From: JADFRG01 sp964590515
Lineage (GTDB): Bacteria; Chloroflexota; Anaerolineae; Anaerolineales; E44-bin32
DNA length: 64,000 nucleotides
Direction of reading: 5' to 3'
Assembly (NCBI GenBank): GCA_964590515.1
Contig: CAZPZD010000005.1
Span: 1-64,000, forward strand
Shown here: positions 22,928 through 31,205 of the stretch, one piece after another
Layout of the letters: the number at the start of each line of letters is the position of its first letter
Numbering within the stretch: the first letter of the stretch is position 1
The notes under the pieces: model-generated
Databases searched by the model: none
Told to the model about the DNA's origin: nothing
The model's input: the letters and a program-made list of their open reading frames with translations, nothing else
Position numbers and translations under genes: made by a program

Positions 22928-24226
22928 TCAAGCGGCGGCCTTCAAATCGCGGTCCTCTCCGGCGTCCAACTCCTGGGAGTCGCGATTCAACAAGCGGGGT
23001 GGGTGACCGGCTGAGAACACTTGTTCATCGACGATCACTTTGCGAACCTCAGGCCGAGAGGGTATTTCGTACATCACATTGAGCAAGGCAGCCTCGATGA
23101 TCGATCGCAGCCCGCGGGCACCGGTCTCTCGCTCCATGGCCTGTTCCGCAGCGATCTGCAAGGCCTCATCGGTGAAGACTAGCTCGACCTCGTCCATCTG
23201 GAAGAGGTGCTGGTATTGGCGGACCAGGGCGTTGCGTGGCTCGGTGAGGATTGCCCGCAGCGCTTCAACTCCGAGCGGATCGACGCTAGTGGTCACGGGA
23301 AGCCGCCCGACCAGCTCCGGAATCATCCCGTATCTCATCAAGTCTTCCGGCTCAATGAGGCGCAGCAGCTCGGTGTCGTCAAACTTCCTGGCCTCCCGCT
23401 CCTCGCCGGTTCCCGGGAACCCGACTCGACCCCGCCGTCCGACCCGCTCCGCCACCAGCTCTGCCATTCCGTCGAAGGTGCCCCCGCAGATAAAGAGCAC
23501 ATCGCTTGTGTCGACCTGGATGAATTCCTGATGGGGGTGTTTGCGGCCGCCCTGGGGCGGCACGTTCACCACCGCGCCCTCGATGATCTTAAGCAGAGCC
23601 TGCTGGACCCCTTCCCCCGAAACGTCGCGGGTGATGCTGGGGTTGTCGCCGGACTTGCGGGAGGTCTTGTCCAGCTCATCGATGTAGACGATCCCCCGCT
23701 CGGCCCTGGCGGTATCGAATTCGGCTGCCTGCAGCAGCCGCAGCAGGATGTTTTCCACATCCTCGCCAACATAGCCGGCTTCGGTGAGGGCGGTGGCGTC
23801 GGCGATGCAGAACGGAACGTCCAGGATACGGGCCAGGGTCTGGGCCAAGAGGGTCTTGCCGACCCCGGTAGGACCGACCAACAGGATGTTGCTCTTCTCC
23901 AGCTCGATCGCCGATCTGGAGTGGCTGGCAATTCGCTTGTAGTGGTTGTAAACCGCGACAGACAGCACCCGCTTGGAGTGCTCCTGGCTGATGACGTATT
24001 CGTCGAGCCGGTCGCAGATCTGCTGAGGAGAGAGAGACGGCTTCCCAACTGGAGACAGCCCCAGCGCGGAGCCCCGACCGGGGTCGCCCTGCAGCATTTC
24101 GCCGCAGAGGTCGACACATCCGTTGCAGATGTACACGCCTTCGGGGCCGGAAATCAGCCGCTGGACTTCCTGTTCGTTACGATTGCAGAACGAACAGCGT
24201 CTTGAAAGCTCGTCCATCTCTCGCAT
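22928..24226 (-). CDS. clpX: ATP-dependent protease unfoldase ClpX
   Basis: AAA+ unfoldase feeding ClpP. 432 residues. N-terminal zinc-binding domain with CSFC and CNGC...C pairs, Walker A GPTGVGKTLLAQTLA, Walker B IVYIDELDK, the RKH pore loop in GGRKHPHQEF, and sensor-2 in ERETGARGLRSIIE. The ClpP-docking IGF tripeptide appears as VGF (RVGFPG). Two ATGs three codons apart could start it. It lies 6 bases after clpP, in the conserved tig-clpP-clpX order. Confidence 0.97.
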   Translation of the reverse strand: MREMDELSRRCSFCNRNEQEVQRLISGPEGVYICNGCVDLCGEMLQGDPGRGSALGLSPVGKPSLSPQQICDRLDEYVISQEHSKRVLSVAVYNHYKRIASHSRSAIELEKSNILLVGPTGVGKTLLAQTLARILDVPFCIADATALTEAGYVGEDVENILLRLLQAAEFDTARAERGIVYIDELDKTSRKSGDNPSITRDVSGEGVQQALLKIIEGAVVNVPPQGGRKHPHQEFIQVDTSDVLFICGGTFDGMAELVAERVGRRGRVGFPGTGEEREARKFDDTELLRLIEPEDLMRYGMIPELVGRLPVTTSVDPLGVEALRAILTEPRNALVRQYQHLFQMDEVELVFTDEALQIAAEQAMERETGARGLRSIIEAALLNVMYEIPSRPEVRKVIVDEQVFSAGHPPRLLNRDSQELDAGEDRDLKAAA

Positions 24227-24232
24227 TCGAGC

Positions 24233-24898
24233 CTACTCTTTGACTTTCTCCTTGCCCTTGCCGTTCTCTTTGTCGGCATGCACCGCCGGGGCGAGCACGT
24301 TGTCGATCAGGCCGTAGATCTTGGCCGCCTCGGCGTCCATATAGAAATCCCGCTCGACATCTCGTTCGATAGTCTCCATCGGCTGGCCGGTGTGTTTGGA
24401 CAGGATGCTATTGATTTTCTCGCGCTGGCGCAAGATTTCCTTGGCCTGAATCTCGATGTCGGTAGCCTGACCCTGGGTGCCGCCGTGCGGCTGGTGCATG
24501 TGGATCGTGGCGTTGGGCAGGGCGTAGCGCTGGCCAGGGCTGCCGGCTGCCAACAGCACCGTTCCGAACGAGGCGGTAACGCCGACCGCGGTGGTCTGGA
24601 CCGGCGCGCTGAGCTGCAGCATCGTGTCGTAAATCGCCATGCCGGCGTAAATCATTCCGCCCGGGGAGTTGATGTACATGCGGATCGGGCGGTCCGGATC
24701 CTGGGCATCCAGCCAGATCAGCTGGGCGACGATCACGTTGCCGACCTGATCGGTGATCGGTGTGCCCAAAAATACGATCCGTTCCTTCAAGAGCAAGGAG
24801 TAGATGTCGTAAGCTCGCTCGCCTCGGCCGGTGGTCTCGATCACCATCGGGATCAGTGCCTGGGGGTCGTCGGTGTACATGCCTTCTCCTCTAGTCAT
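24233..24898 (-). CDS. clpP: ATP-dependent Clp protease proteolytic subunit
   Basis: Serine peptidase of the ClpXP complex. 221 residues with a short extra Lys/Glu-rich tail (KENGKGKEKVKE). Catalytic Ser in GVTASFGTVLLAAG, His in IHMHQPHGG and Asp in VERDFYMDAEA, so the triad is complete. It normally starts as MxxxxxALIPMVIETTGRGERAYDIYS; either ATG at 24898 or 24880 (MYTDDPQ) is possible. Middle gene of tig-clpP-clpX. Confidence 0.97.
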   Translation of the reverse strand: MTRGEGMYTDDPQALIPMVIETTGRGERAYDIYSLLLKERIVFLGTPITDQVGNVIVAQLIWLDAQDPDRPIRMYINSPGGMIYAGMAIYDTMLQLSAPVQTTAVGVTASFGTVLLAAGSPGQRYALPNATIHMHQPHGGTQGQATDIEIQAKEILRQREKINSILSKHTGQPMETIERDVERDFYMDAEAAKIYGLIDNVLAPAVHADKENGKGKEKVKE

Positions 24899-24947
24899 CG
24901 GATTCTCTTCCTTTCAGGTCGGCAGGGCAATAGGAGCTATTTGCCCT

Positions 24948-26303
24948 TTAGGGTTGGGTCGTTTCGGCGGAGCTCACCGTCGCCGGGGGCGGATCTTCGC
25001 CTTTGGCCACGGCCACCAAAAAGGTGACTGCCTGCTCGAATAGTAACTCGTTCCGGATACGGCGCTTGGCGGAGTCGGTCGACAGCGCCCGCCGCACGCT
25101 GCCTTCCGGATCCTGCACGGTTCGTGCCATCTGCCCGATGCGGCCCTCGATCTGGGCATCCTCAACCTCGAACTTTTCCAGGTCGACCAGCTTTCCAAGC
25201 ACGAGTGCCCGGCGCACTCGCCGCTCCGCCCGCTCGCGAAACTCTTCCCTCAGCTCGATCTCCGTCTTAGTTTCTGCCTTCAGGTACTGGTCTAGGCTCA
25301 AACCGCGGGCTTCCAGCTGGTGGACCAGGTCATGAATGAGGTCGTCGATCTCTTGCTCGGTCAGCAGCGGCGGGAATTGGATCTTGGCTTGCTCCACCAG
25401 CTTGCCGATGACCTCGTCGGCGTGCTCCGCCTCGGCCTCTTTGGCCGCACTTTCGGTCAGACTCTTCCGTACCTTGATTCGCAGGTCGAGCAGATCCACA
25501 TAGTCGCCCAAGCTGCGCGCCAGTTCATCGGTCCAGACCGGCACGGTCCTGGATTTCACCTCGCGGACCCGGAAGTGAAACGTGGCTCCCCGCCCTTGCA
25601 GCTCTTTGCTCGGATAGTCCTCGGCAAAGCTGTGCTGAGCGCTGACTTCGTCGCCCGCCGCCCGGCCGACCAGGTGTCCGGCGACACCGGCAAAAGGCCA
25701 ATCGGTCTCGTTTTCGACTAGCAAAGACAGGCCCTCCTGCTTCACGACCTCGGCCTGCTCGCCTTCGGCCGGTTGGTCGAGCCGGCCCTCGATGTCGACG
25801 AGCGCCACATCGGCGAGCTGGATCGGCCGGCTGGCGGGTTCGATGATGGCCTGCCTTTGGCGCAGGTCTTCCATAACCCGGTCAACTGCCTCATCTTTGA
25901 CCTCGGCTGGCATGAAAGGCAGTCGCAGTTTGCGATAATTCCCCAGCTCGACTTCGGGTGCCAGCGGGACGACGTACCTCAGGACCAGCGGCTCTCGGCT
26001 GACCACCTCGTTGAGCGTGCCGGGCGCGAAAGGGTCGAGCTGGCTGTCTTCGATCGCCTGCCGGTAGACATCCTGCCCCAGCGTATCGATGGCTTCATCA
26101 AAAATGGCTTCTTCCCCAAATCGGCCGACCACGACTTCGAACGGGACCTTGCCCGGCCGGAAGCCGGGAATCCGATCCCGCTGGCTGAGCCGCCGGGCGG
26201 CCGACCGCATGGCGGCGTTGTAGCGCTCGGGCGGGACTTCTACCGTGAGCTGGACCTGGCGATCGTCCAGGGCCTGAGAGTCAACCTTAATAGGCAGGGT
26301 CAT
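24948..26303 (-). CDS. tig: Trigger factor chaperone
   Basis: Ribosome-bound chaperone and peptidyl-prolyl isomerase. 451 residues. The ribosome-docking signature is RIPGFRPGKVPFEVV near residue 46, the PPIase-like middle domain has FAEDYPSKELQGRGATFHF, and the helical C-terminal arm follows. The ATG at 26303 lies only 4 bases past the encoded CCA end of tRNA-Leu, leaving no room for a Shine-Dalgarno outside the tRNA. The message is therefore probably released by tRNA 3' processing with a 4-base leader. Confidence 0.95.
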   Translation of the reverse strand: MTLPIKVDSQALDDRQVQLTVEVPPERYNAAMRSAARRLSQRDRIPGFRPGKVPFEVVVGRFGEEAIFDEAIDTLGQDVYRQAIEDSQLDPFAPGTLNEVVSREPLVLRYVVPLAPEVELGNYRKLRLPFMPAEVKDEAVDRVMEDLRQRQAIIEPASRPIQLADVALVDIEGRLDQPAEGEQAEVVKQEGLSLLVENETDWPFAGVAGHLVGRAAGDEVSAQHSFAEDYPSKELQGRGATFHFRVREVKSRTVPVWTDELARSLGDYVDLLDLRIKVRKSLTESAAKEAEAEHADEVIGKLVEQAKIQFPPLLTEQEIDDLIHDLVHQLEARGLSLDQYLKAETKTEIELREEFRERAERRVRRALVLGKLVDLEKFEVEDAQIEGRIGQMARTVQDPEGSVRRALSTDSAKRRIRNELLFEQAVTFLVAVAKGEDPPPATVSSAETTQP

Positions 26304-26307
26304 CTTC

Positions 26308-26392
26308 TGGTGGGGAAGGAGGGACTTGAACCCTCACGCCTCGCGGCACGTGATCCTAAGTCACGCCTGTCTGCCAATTCCAGCACTTCCCC
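26308..26392 (-). tRNA. tRNA-Leu (anticodon TAG), CCA encoded
   Basis: 85 bases with class II long variable arm. The acceptor stem pairs GGGGAAG with CTTCCCC, followed by A and an encoded CCA. The anticodon arm is CGTGA-CTTAGGA-TCACG, giving anticodon TAG (reads CUA and, by wobble, CUG). The T-arm GAGGGTTCAAGTCCCTC is regular. It has its own promoter at 26402-26431 and abuts tig. Confidence 0.97.
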
Positions 26393-26401
26393 GTCCGGGC
26401 G

Positions 26402-26431
26402 ATTATATCCGTTGCCCTCCCACGGCGTAAA
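26402..26431 (-). promoter_or_regulatory. Promoter of tRNA-Leu-tig-clpP-clpX
   Basis: On minus TTTACG (26431-26426), an 18-base spacer and perfect TATAAT (26407-26402), 9 bases before the tRNA 5' end. It is the only good promoter seen ahead of tig. Confidence 0.7.
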
Positions 26432-26535
26432 GAAAGGGGCGCGTTAGAACTGCATATGAACCTTCCGCGGGGGCCTCAATTAGGGCAGCTACAGCTGAGC
26501 ATTTGCAGAGAAGGAGTACCGCCGCGGATCTGCCG

Positions 26536-28113
26536 TCACGACCTGGCTCCTCGAGCCTTTCCTTCTGCACCGACGCCGGCCATTAGCAGCCCCAACTGCT
26601 CCGGAGTGGCCGACTCCCGCTTGACCTCCCCCATGATCTGACCCTCATAGATCACCACGATTCGGTCGGAGAGTGCCAGAATCTCGTCCAGGTCCTCCGA
26701 AATCAGCAGCGTGGCGGTGCCCGCGTTGCGCTGCTCGAGCAGGCGCAAGTGCACGTATTCGGCGGCCCCGACGTCGAGGCCGCGCGCCGGCTGGGCGGCG
26801 ATGAGCACTTCGGGACGGCGCGAAAGTTCCCGGGCCAGAATCACCTTCTGCACGTTGCCGCCGGAGAGGTTCTTCATCGGGGTGTCGAGCGAAGGGGTCT
26901 TTACGTTGAAACGATCGACAAGCTCTGCGGAGATGCGCTCGATCGCCCGGAAGGAGAGGAAGCCGGCCCGGGCATAGGGTTGTTTGCCATGTTCACGCAG
27001 AATCAGGTTCTCAGAGACGCTGAATTCTCGGATCATCCCGTCCCGGTTTCGTTCCTCCGGTATATAGGCCAGTCCCCGTGCCATGATTCGATCTGGGGTT
27101 GCGCCGGTGAGGTCTTCACCGCCGAGCAGAACCTGGCCTGCCGTCGCCGGCCGCAGGCCAGTAATCACCTCGGCCAACTCCCGCTGGCCGTTGCCCGACA
27201 CTCCGGCCATGCCTAGGATTTCACCAGCCCTGACCTGTAGGTTTACCTGTCGCAGAGCCTGCGTCCCTCGATCGCTCAGCGCGGAGATCCCCCGCAGCTC
27301 AAGCCGCACTGGTCCGGGAGCGCGTTTGGCGCGCTCGCCGGCGACGGCCAGCTCGCGCCCCACCATCATGCGGGCCAACTCGGCCTTGGTGGTTTCAGCG
27401 GTCAGCTTCGAGCCGACCACCCGGCCGTCCCGCAACACGGTGATTCGATTGCTGATGTCGAGGACCTCGTGCAGCTTGTGAGAGATGAAGATCAGGGCAT
27501 GGCCATCGCGGGCCATCCTCCGCAAAGTGATGAAGAGCTCGTCGACCTCCTGGGGTGTAAGCACGGCCGTCGGCTCATCCAGGATCAGCAAGGCCGCGCC
27601 ACGGTACAGGGCCTTCACGATCTCGACCCGTTGCTGTTCGCCGACCGCCAGCTGCCAGACGGGCACTTCCGGATCGACCTGCAGGCCGTAGACTTCCGCC
27701 AGCTCCAGGATACGGCGCGAGACCTTGCCGAGATCGGTTAACGGCCCCCGGGTGGAGGGCAGCCCGAGCGCCACATTTTCGGCCACGGTCAGCGACGGCA
27801 CGAGCATGAAGTGCTGGTGGATCATGCCGATGCCGAGCCGGATCGAATCCGAAGGCCGGCGGATCTCCACCGGCTGGCCGTTAAGGCTGATCTGACCGCT
27901 GCTGGGCTGGTATAGGCCGTACAGGATACGCATCAGGGTGCTCTTGCCTGCGCCGTTTTCCCCCAGCAGCGCATGCACCTCGCCTGAGCGCACGTCGAAG
28001 GTCACGTGGTCATTGGCGAGCACCCCCGGGAATTGCTTGACGATCGCCAGCATTTCCAGGGAGGAGATGCGCCGGCGGCCCGAGGGGAGCAGACCCGGTT
28101 CGACGTCAGTCAT
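26536..28113 (-). CDS. ABC importer ATPase, double-domain (nucleoside/BMP type)
   Basis: Energises uptake by the BMP-type importer encoded upstream. 525 residues with two ABC domains. The first has Walker A LLGENGAGKSTLMRILYGLY, the family hallmark IGMIHQHFMLVPSLTVAEN, signature LAVGEQQRVEIVKAL and Walker B LLILDEPTAVLT. The second has MAGVSGNGQRELAEVITGL (degenerate Walker A), YIPEERNRDG, signature LSGGNVQKVILAREL and LIAAQPARGLDVGA. The start is ATG at 28113 (MTDVEPGLLP). Last gene of a permease-permease-binding protein-ATPase operon similar to the nupNOPQ/Bmp nucleoside importers. A large hairpin stands between it and the lipoprotein gene. Confidence 0.93.
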   Translation of the reverse strand: MTDVEPGLLPSGRRRISSLEMLAIVKQFPGVLANDHVTFDVRSGEVHALLGENGAGKSTLMRILYGLYQPSSGQISLNGQPVEIRRPSDSIRLGIGMIHQHFMLVPSLTVAENVALGLPSTRGPLTDLGKVSRRILELAEVYGLQVDPEVPVWQLAVGEQQRVEIVKALYRGAALLILDEPTAVLTPQEVDELFITLRRMARDGHALIFISHKLHEVLDISNRITVLRDGRVVGSKLTAETTKAELARMMVGRELAVAGERAKRAPGPVRLELRGISALSDRGTQALRQVNLQVRAGEILGMAGVSGNGQRELAEVITGLRPATAGQVLLGGEDLTGATPDRIMARGLAYIPEERNRDGMIREFSVSENLILREHGKQPYARAGFLSFRAIERISAELVDRFNVKTPSLDTPMKNLSGGNVQKVILARELSRRPEVLIAAQPARGLDVGAAEYVHLRLLEQRNAGTATLLISEDLDEILALSDRIVVIYEGQIMGEVKRESATPEQLGLLMAGVGAEGKARGARS

Positions 28114-28162
28114 GGCGTTTTCGAGGAGAGCAGTGGGCGCCCGGATCCGAAAGAGGTCGGAG

Positions 28163-28197
28163 CTCCTGCCCCTCCCGAGGTGGGGGAGGGGCAGGAG
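28163..28197 (-). terminator. Strong hairpin between lipoprotein and ATPase genes
   Basis: A perfect 14-bp GC-rich stem (28163-28176 with 28184-28197) with a 7-base loop, 11 bases after the lipoprotein stop. No T-tract on minus, so it more likely protects the upstream mRNA 3' end or reduces downstream expression, as hairpins after binding-protein genes often do. Confidence 0.6.
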
Positions 28198-28207
28198 TCC
28201 GAATCGC

Positions 28208-30151
28208 TCAGTTCCCCATCTCGATCGTGATCGAGCCGTCGGAAATGCCGGCGATGGTCTCGTCCGCACTGGCCAGCACGTCCTCGGGCACGCTGTAGCC
28301 TTGATTGAAGGCGATCTTCAGTCCGCCGTTGGCCAAGGTGAGCGCATAGGAGGTGCCGCCCAATTGACCCTCATGGATCTGAGTCAGGATCTGCTTGAGC
28401 GCCACGGTCCAGTCGTAGACCTGGTTGGCGACCACGATATCGGGAGCCAGGGAGGTCTGGTCGGACTGCGTGCCGAACCACATCACCCCGTTGGCTTCCG
28501 CCACACCGATCGCCCCCACCACCATCTGGGCGGTGCCGGTCAGCACGTCCGCACCGGCGTTGATGTGGGTCTGGGCGGCTTCGGAGGCCAGGGCCACGTC
28601 GCTGAAGGAGCCGATCCAGTTGACGTTGACTTCGATCGCCGGGTCTACCGACCTGGCGCCGGCCACGAACCCGTCCACGTACAGCTTGGCGTCGCCGGTC
28701 TCGATCGGGCCGACGACCCCGATCACGCCGCTCTGCGACAGGCTGGCGGCGATCACCCCGTTGACGTAACCGCCTTCTTCGGAGCGAGCCTCATAGGCAT
28801 AGACGTTGTCCAACCCGAAGGTGTCCACGGTGGTACCCCAGGCGAAGCTGGTCTCCGGGAAGTCCGGTGCGATCTCCTGCAGGGAACTGCCGTACTGGGA
28901 GCCGTGGGCGATCACCAGGTCGAAGCCCTGGGCGGCGTAGTCCCGCAGCGCGGCGGCAGCGTCGTCCACTACGAACATGCCTTCCGAGAAAGCGATTTCC
29001 ACGTTTCCGCGTTCCTCGGCGATGGCATTCACCGCGTCGAACATGCTCTGGGTGAAGGCCAGGTCGTTGGTCGGGCTGGGGGCCACGACCGCGATGCGAG
29101 CCGGCTGGCAGTAGGCCGGCGCGAGCACGGCCAGGGCATCGATCTCACCGGCGGAGATAGCGGCGATGGCCGCCTCCGCCGAGGCGCTCGCCTCCTGAGG
29201 AACATCAAAGCCAGGGTTGAACTGGATCTTCAACCCACCGTTGGCCAGGGTGAGCGCATAGGAGGTGCCGCCCAGCGTGCCGGCCTGGATGTTGTCGACG
29301 ATCTGATTGAGCGCCACGGTCCAGTCGTAGACCTGGTTGGCGACCACGATATCGGGAGCCAGGGAGGTCTGGTCGGACTGCGTGCCGAACCACATCACCC
29401 CGTTGGCTTCCGCCACACCGATCGCCCCCACCACCATCTGGGCGGTGCCGGTCAGCACGTCCGCACCGGCGTTGATGTGGGTCTGGGCGGCTTCGGAGGC
29501 CAGGGCCACGTCGCTGAAGGAGCCGATCCAGTTGACGTTGACTTCGATCGCCGGGTCTACCGACCTGGCGCCGGCCACGAACCCGTCCACGTACAGCTTG
29601 GCGTCGCCGGTCTCGATCGGGCCGACGACCCCGATCACGCCGCTCTGCGACAGGCTGGCGGCGATCACCCCGTTGACGTAACCGCCTTCTTCGGAGCGAG
29701 CCTCATAGGCATAGACGTTGTCCAACCCGAAGGTGTCCACGGTGGTACCCCAGGCGAAGCTGGTCTCCGGGAAGTCCGGTGCGATCTCCTGCAGGGAACT
29801 GCCGTACTGGGAGCCGTGGGCGATCACCAGGTCGAAGCCCTGGGCGGCGTAGTCCCGCAGCGCGGCGGCAGCGTCGTCCACTACGAACATGCCTTCCGAG
29901 AAAGCGATTTCCACGTTTCCGCGTTCCTCGGCGATGGCATTCACCGCGTCGAACATGCTCTGGGTGAAGGCCAGGTCGTTGGTCGGGCTGGGGGCCACGA
30001 CCGCGATGCGGAAGGGGGCGGTCGGCTCCTCTGGCTGCGCCGGCGCTGAGGTCGCCGCTACTTCGGTAGCGGCGGGCGCGCAGGCTGCCAAGACCATCGT
30101 CAACAGGATTGCTAGACCGAGCCGCACGGGCTTACACCTGATCATAATCAT
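28208..30151 (-). CDS. BMP-family substrate-binding lipoprotein with two tandem binding domains
   Basis: 647 residues. Signal peptide and lipobox LLTMVLAACAP near residue 20, a short linker, then two BmpA/PnrA-type periplasmic binding domains (~45-345 and ~346-647), both beginning RIAVVAPSPTNDLAFTQSMF. Family members carry one. The central 704 bp of the two halves look identical, but the domain ends differ (KIQFNPGFDVPQEASAS versus KIAFNQGYSVPEDVLAS). The second half has no signal peptide. ATG at 30151 is preferred: AAGGAGG stands 6 bases ahead. Substrate probably a nucleoside by family; it could also be an assembly chimera of two genes. Confidence 0.85.
   Translation of the reverse strand: MIMIRCKPVRLGLAILLTMVLAACAPAATEVAATSAPAQPEEPTAPFRIAVVAPSPTNDLAFTQSMFDAVNAIAEERGNVEIAFSEGMFVVDDAAAALRDYAAQGFDLVIAHGSQYGSSLQEIAPDFPETSFAWGTTVDTFGLDNVYAYEARSEEGGYVNGVIAASLSQSGVIGVVGPIETGDAKLYVDGFVAGARSVDPAIEVNVNWIGSFSDVALASEAAQTHINAGADVLTGTAQMVVGAIGVAEANGVMWFGTQSDQTSLAPDIVVANQVYDWTVALNQIVDNIQAGTLGGTSYALTLANGGLKIQFNPGFDVPQEASASAEAAIAAISAGEIDALAVLAPAYCQPARIAVVAPSPTNDLAFTQSMFDAVNAIAEERGNVEIAFSEGMFVVDDAAAALRDYAAQGFDLVIAHGSQYGSSLQEIAPDFPETSFAWGTTVDTFGLDNVYAYEARSEEGGYVNGVIAASLSQSGVIGVVGPIETGDAKLYVDGFVAGARSVDPAIEVNVNWIGSFSDVALASEAAQTHINAGADVLTGTAQMVVGAIGVAEANGVMWFGTQSDQTSLAPDIVVANQVYDWTVALKQILTQIHEGQLGGTSYALTLANGGLKIAFNQGYSVPEDVLASADETIAGISDGSITIEMGN
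28395..29098. repeat. 704-bp direct repeat, copy 1
   Basis: Matches 29307-30010 at an offset of 912 bp with no difference at the positions I compared, including third codon positions. The sequences diverge abruptly outside the block. Confidence 0.9.
29307..30010. repeat. 704-bp direct repeat, copy 2
   Basis: Second copy of the block at 28395-29098. The 912-bp offset is 304 codons, so the reading frame is kept across both copies. Confidence 0.9.
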
Positions 30152-30272
30152 CTCCATCCTCCTTGTGTGTGTGGTGTTACCTCTCCGGAAACTCGAGATA
30201 GTTCCAACCTACTGAAGCAATGGGCAGCTCTCCTTTCAAGCACTCGCTGAACGGTTCCGGACCACGAAGTAG

Positions 30273-31205
30273 TCAGCCCTCCCGCAGGAAGGGCTTCGTT
30301 AGCGCGGTGGGCGGACGCACCCGCTGGACCGAGAGGGCTAACACGACGATCGTGAGAACATAGGGCATCATCAGCGCAATCTCGGCCGGTACGGGAATCC
30401 CCAGCGTCTGCACCCAGACCTGCAGGGCGTTGAGCATGCTGAAAATCAGGGCTCCCGCTAGCAGTCCGAACGGCCGCCATCCGCCGAAGTACACCAGCGC
30501 CACGGCGATGAAACCCAGGCTGTTGGTGAGGTTCTGCTGGAAGACATTGACCAGCGCGATCGAGAGCGAGGCCCCGGCGACTCCAGATAAGGCCCCTCCA
30601 AGCGTCACGGTGAAGTAGCGCACGCGGGCCACGCTGACTCCCAGGGAGTCGGCCGCCTCCGGGTTCTCGCCCACGGCGCGGATGTTGAGGCCGATGGTCG
30701 TCTTGTTCAAGACGAACCAGGCGATGGGGACGAGCAAGAACGCGCCGTAGACCAGAATGTTATGTGAGAAGAGAATCTCCCCCAAGACGGGGATCGAGCT
30801 CAAGACCGGGATCTGCAGCGGTCGAAATCCGCTTACCGTCTCGACGGTGCCGATGGTTTTTTGGAACAGCAGCTCACTGAGCCCCAGGCCGAAAAGAAAC
30901 ACTCCGATCCCGCTGATGCCCTGCTCGGCTCGCAGCGTGACACTGATAAAGGCCATCGCCAGCCCCATCAGCGCACCGACCGCCAGAGCGGCCAGCAGGC
31001 CCAGCCACAAATTGCCGGTGCTGAACACAACGTAGAAGCCGGCGAAAGCTCCCATCAGCATCTGGCCGTCTACGCCCAGGTTGAGCACGCCGCTGCGCTG
31101 GCTGAAAGTCTCGCCGATGCCGGCGTACAGATATGGGGTCGCCAAGCGGATTCCAGAGGTGAGGATGCCCAGCACGACCTGGGCCGAGAACAGGTCGCCG
31201 ATCAT
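30273..31205 (-). CDS. ABC importer permease (RbsC/NupQ family)
   Basis: 310 residues, about eight to nine membrane helices. It has the BPD_transp_2 signature VLNLGVDGQMLMGAFAGF near the N-terminus and the coupling-helix region RAVGENPEAADSLGVSVARVRY. Pairs with the other permease as a heterodimer. The ATG overlaps the stop of that gene (ATGA), so they are co-translated. It precedes the lipoprotein gene by 121 bases on the same strand. Confidence 0.93.
   Translation of the reverse strand: MIGDLFSAQVVLGILTSGIRLATPYLYAGIGETFSQRSGVLNLGVDGQMLMGAFAGFYVVFSTGNLWLGLLAALAVGALMGLAMAFISVTLRAEQGISGIGVFLFGLGLSELLFQKTIGTVETVSGFRPLQIPVLSSIPVLGEILFSHNILVYGAFLLVPIAWFVLNKTTIGLNIRAVGENPEAADSLGVSVARVRYFTVTLGGALSGVAGASLSIALVNVFQQNLTNSLGFIAVALVYFGGWRPFGLLAGALIFSMLNALQVWVQTLGIPVPAEIALMMPYVLTIVVLALSVQRVRPPTALTKPFLREG

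Noticed and set aside
28395..30010. Mobile element or CRISPR-like origin for the direct repeat
   Set aside because: The repeat is wholly coding for a binding-protein domain, with no transposase, terminal repeats or short spacer pattern.
27938..30049. Long plus-strand open frame of 703 codons over the lipoprotein gene
   Set aside because: It is antisense to a clear lipoprotein and ATPase gene. Its length comes from high GC and the internal duplication, and its translation is His/Gly/Val-rich with no domain.
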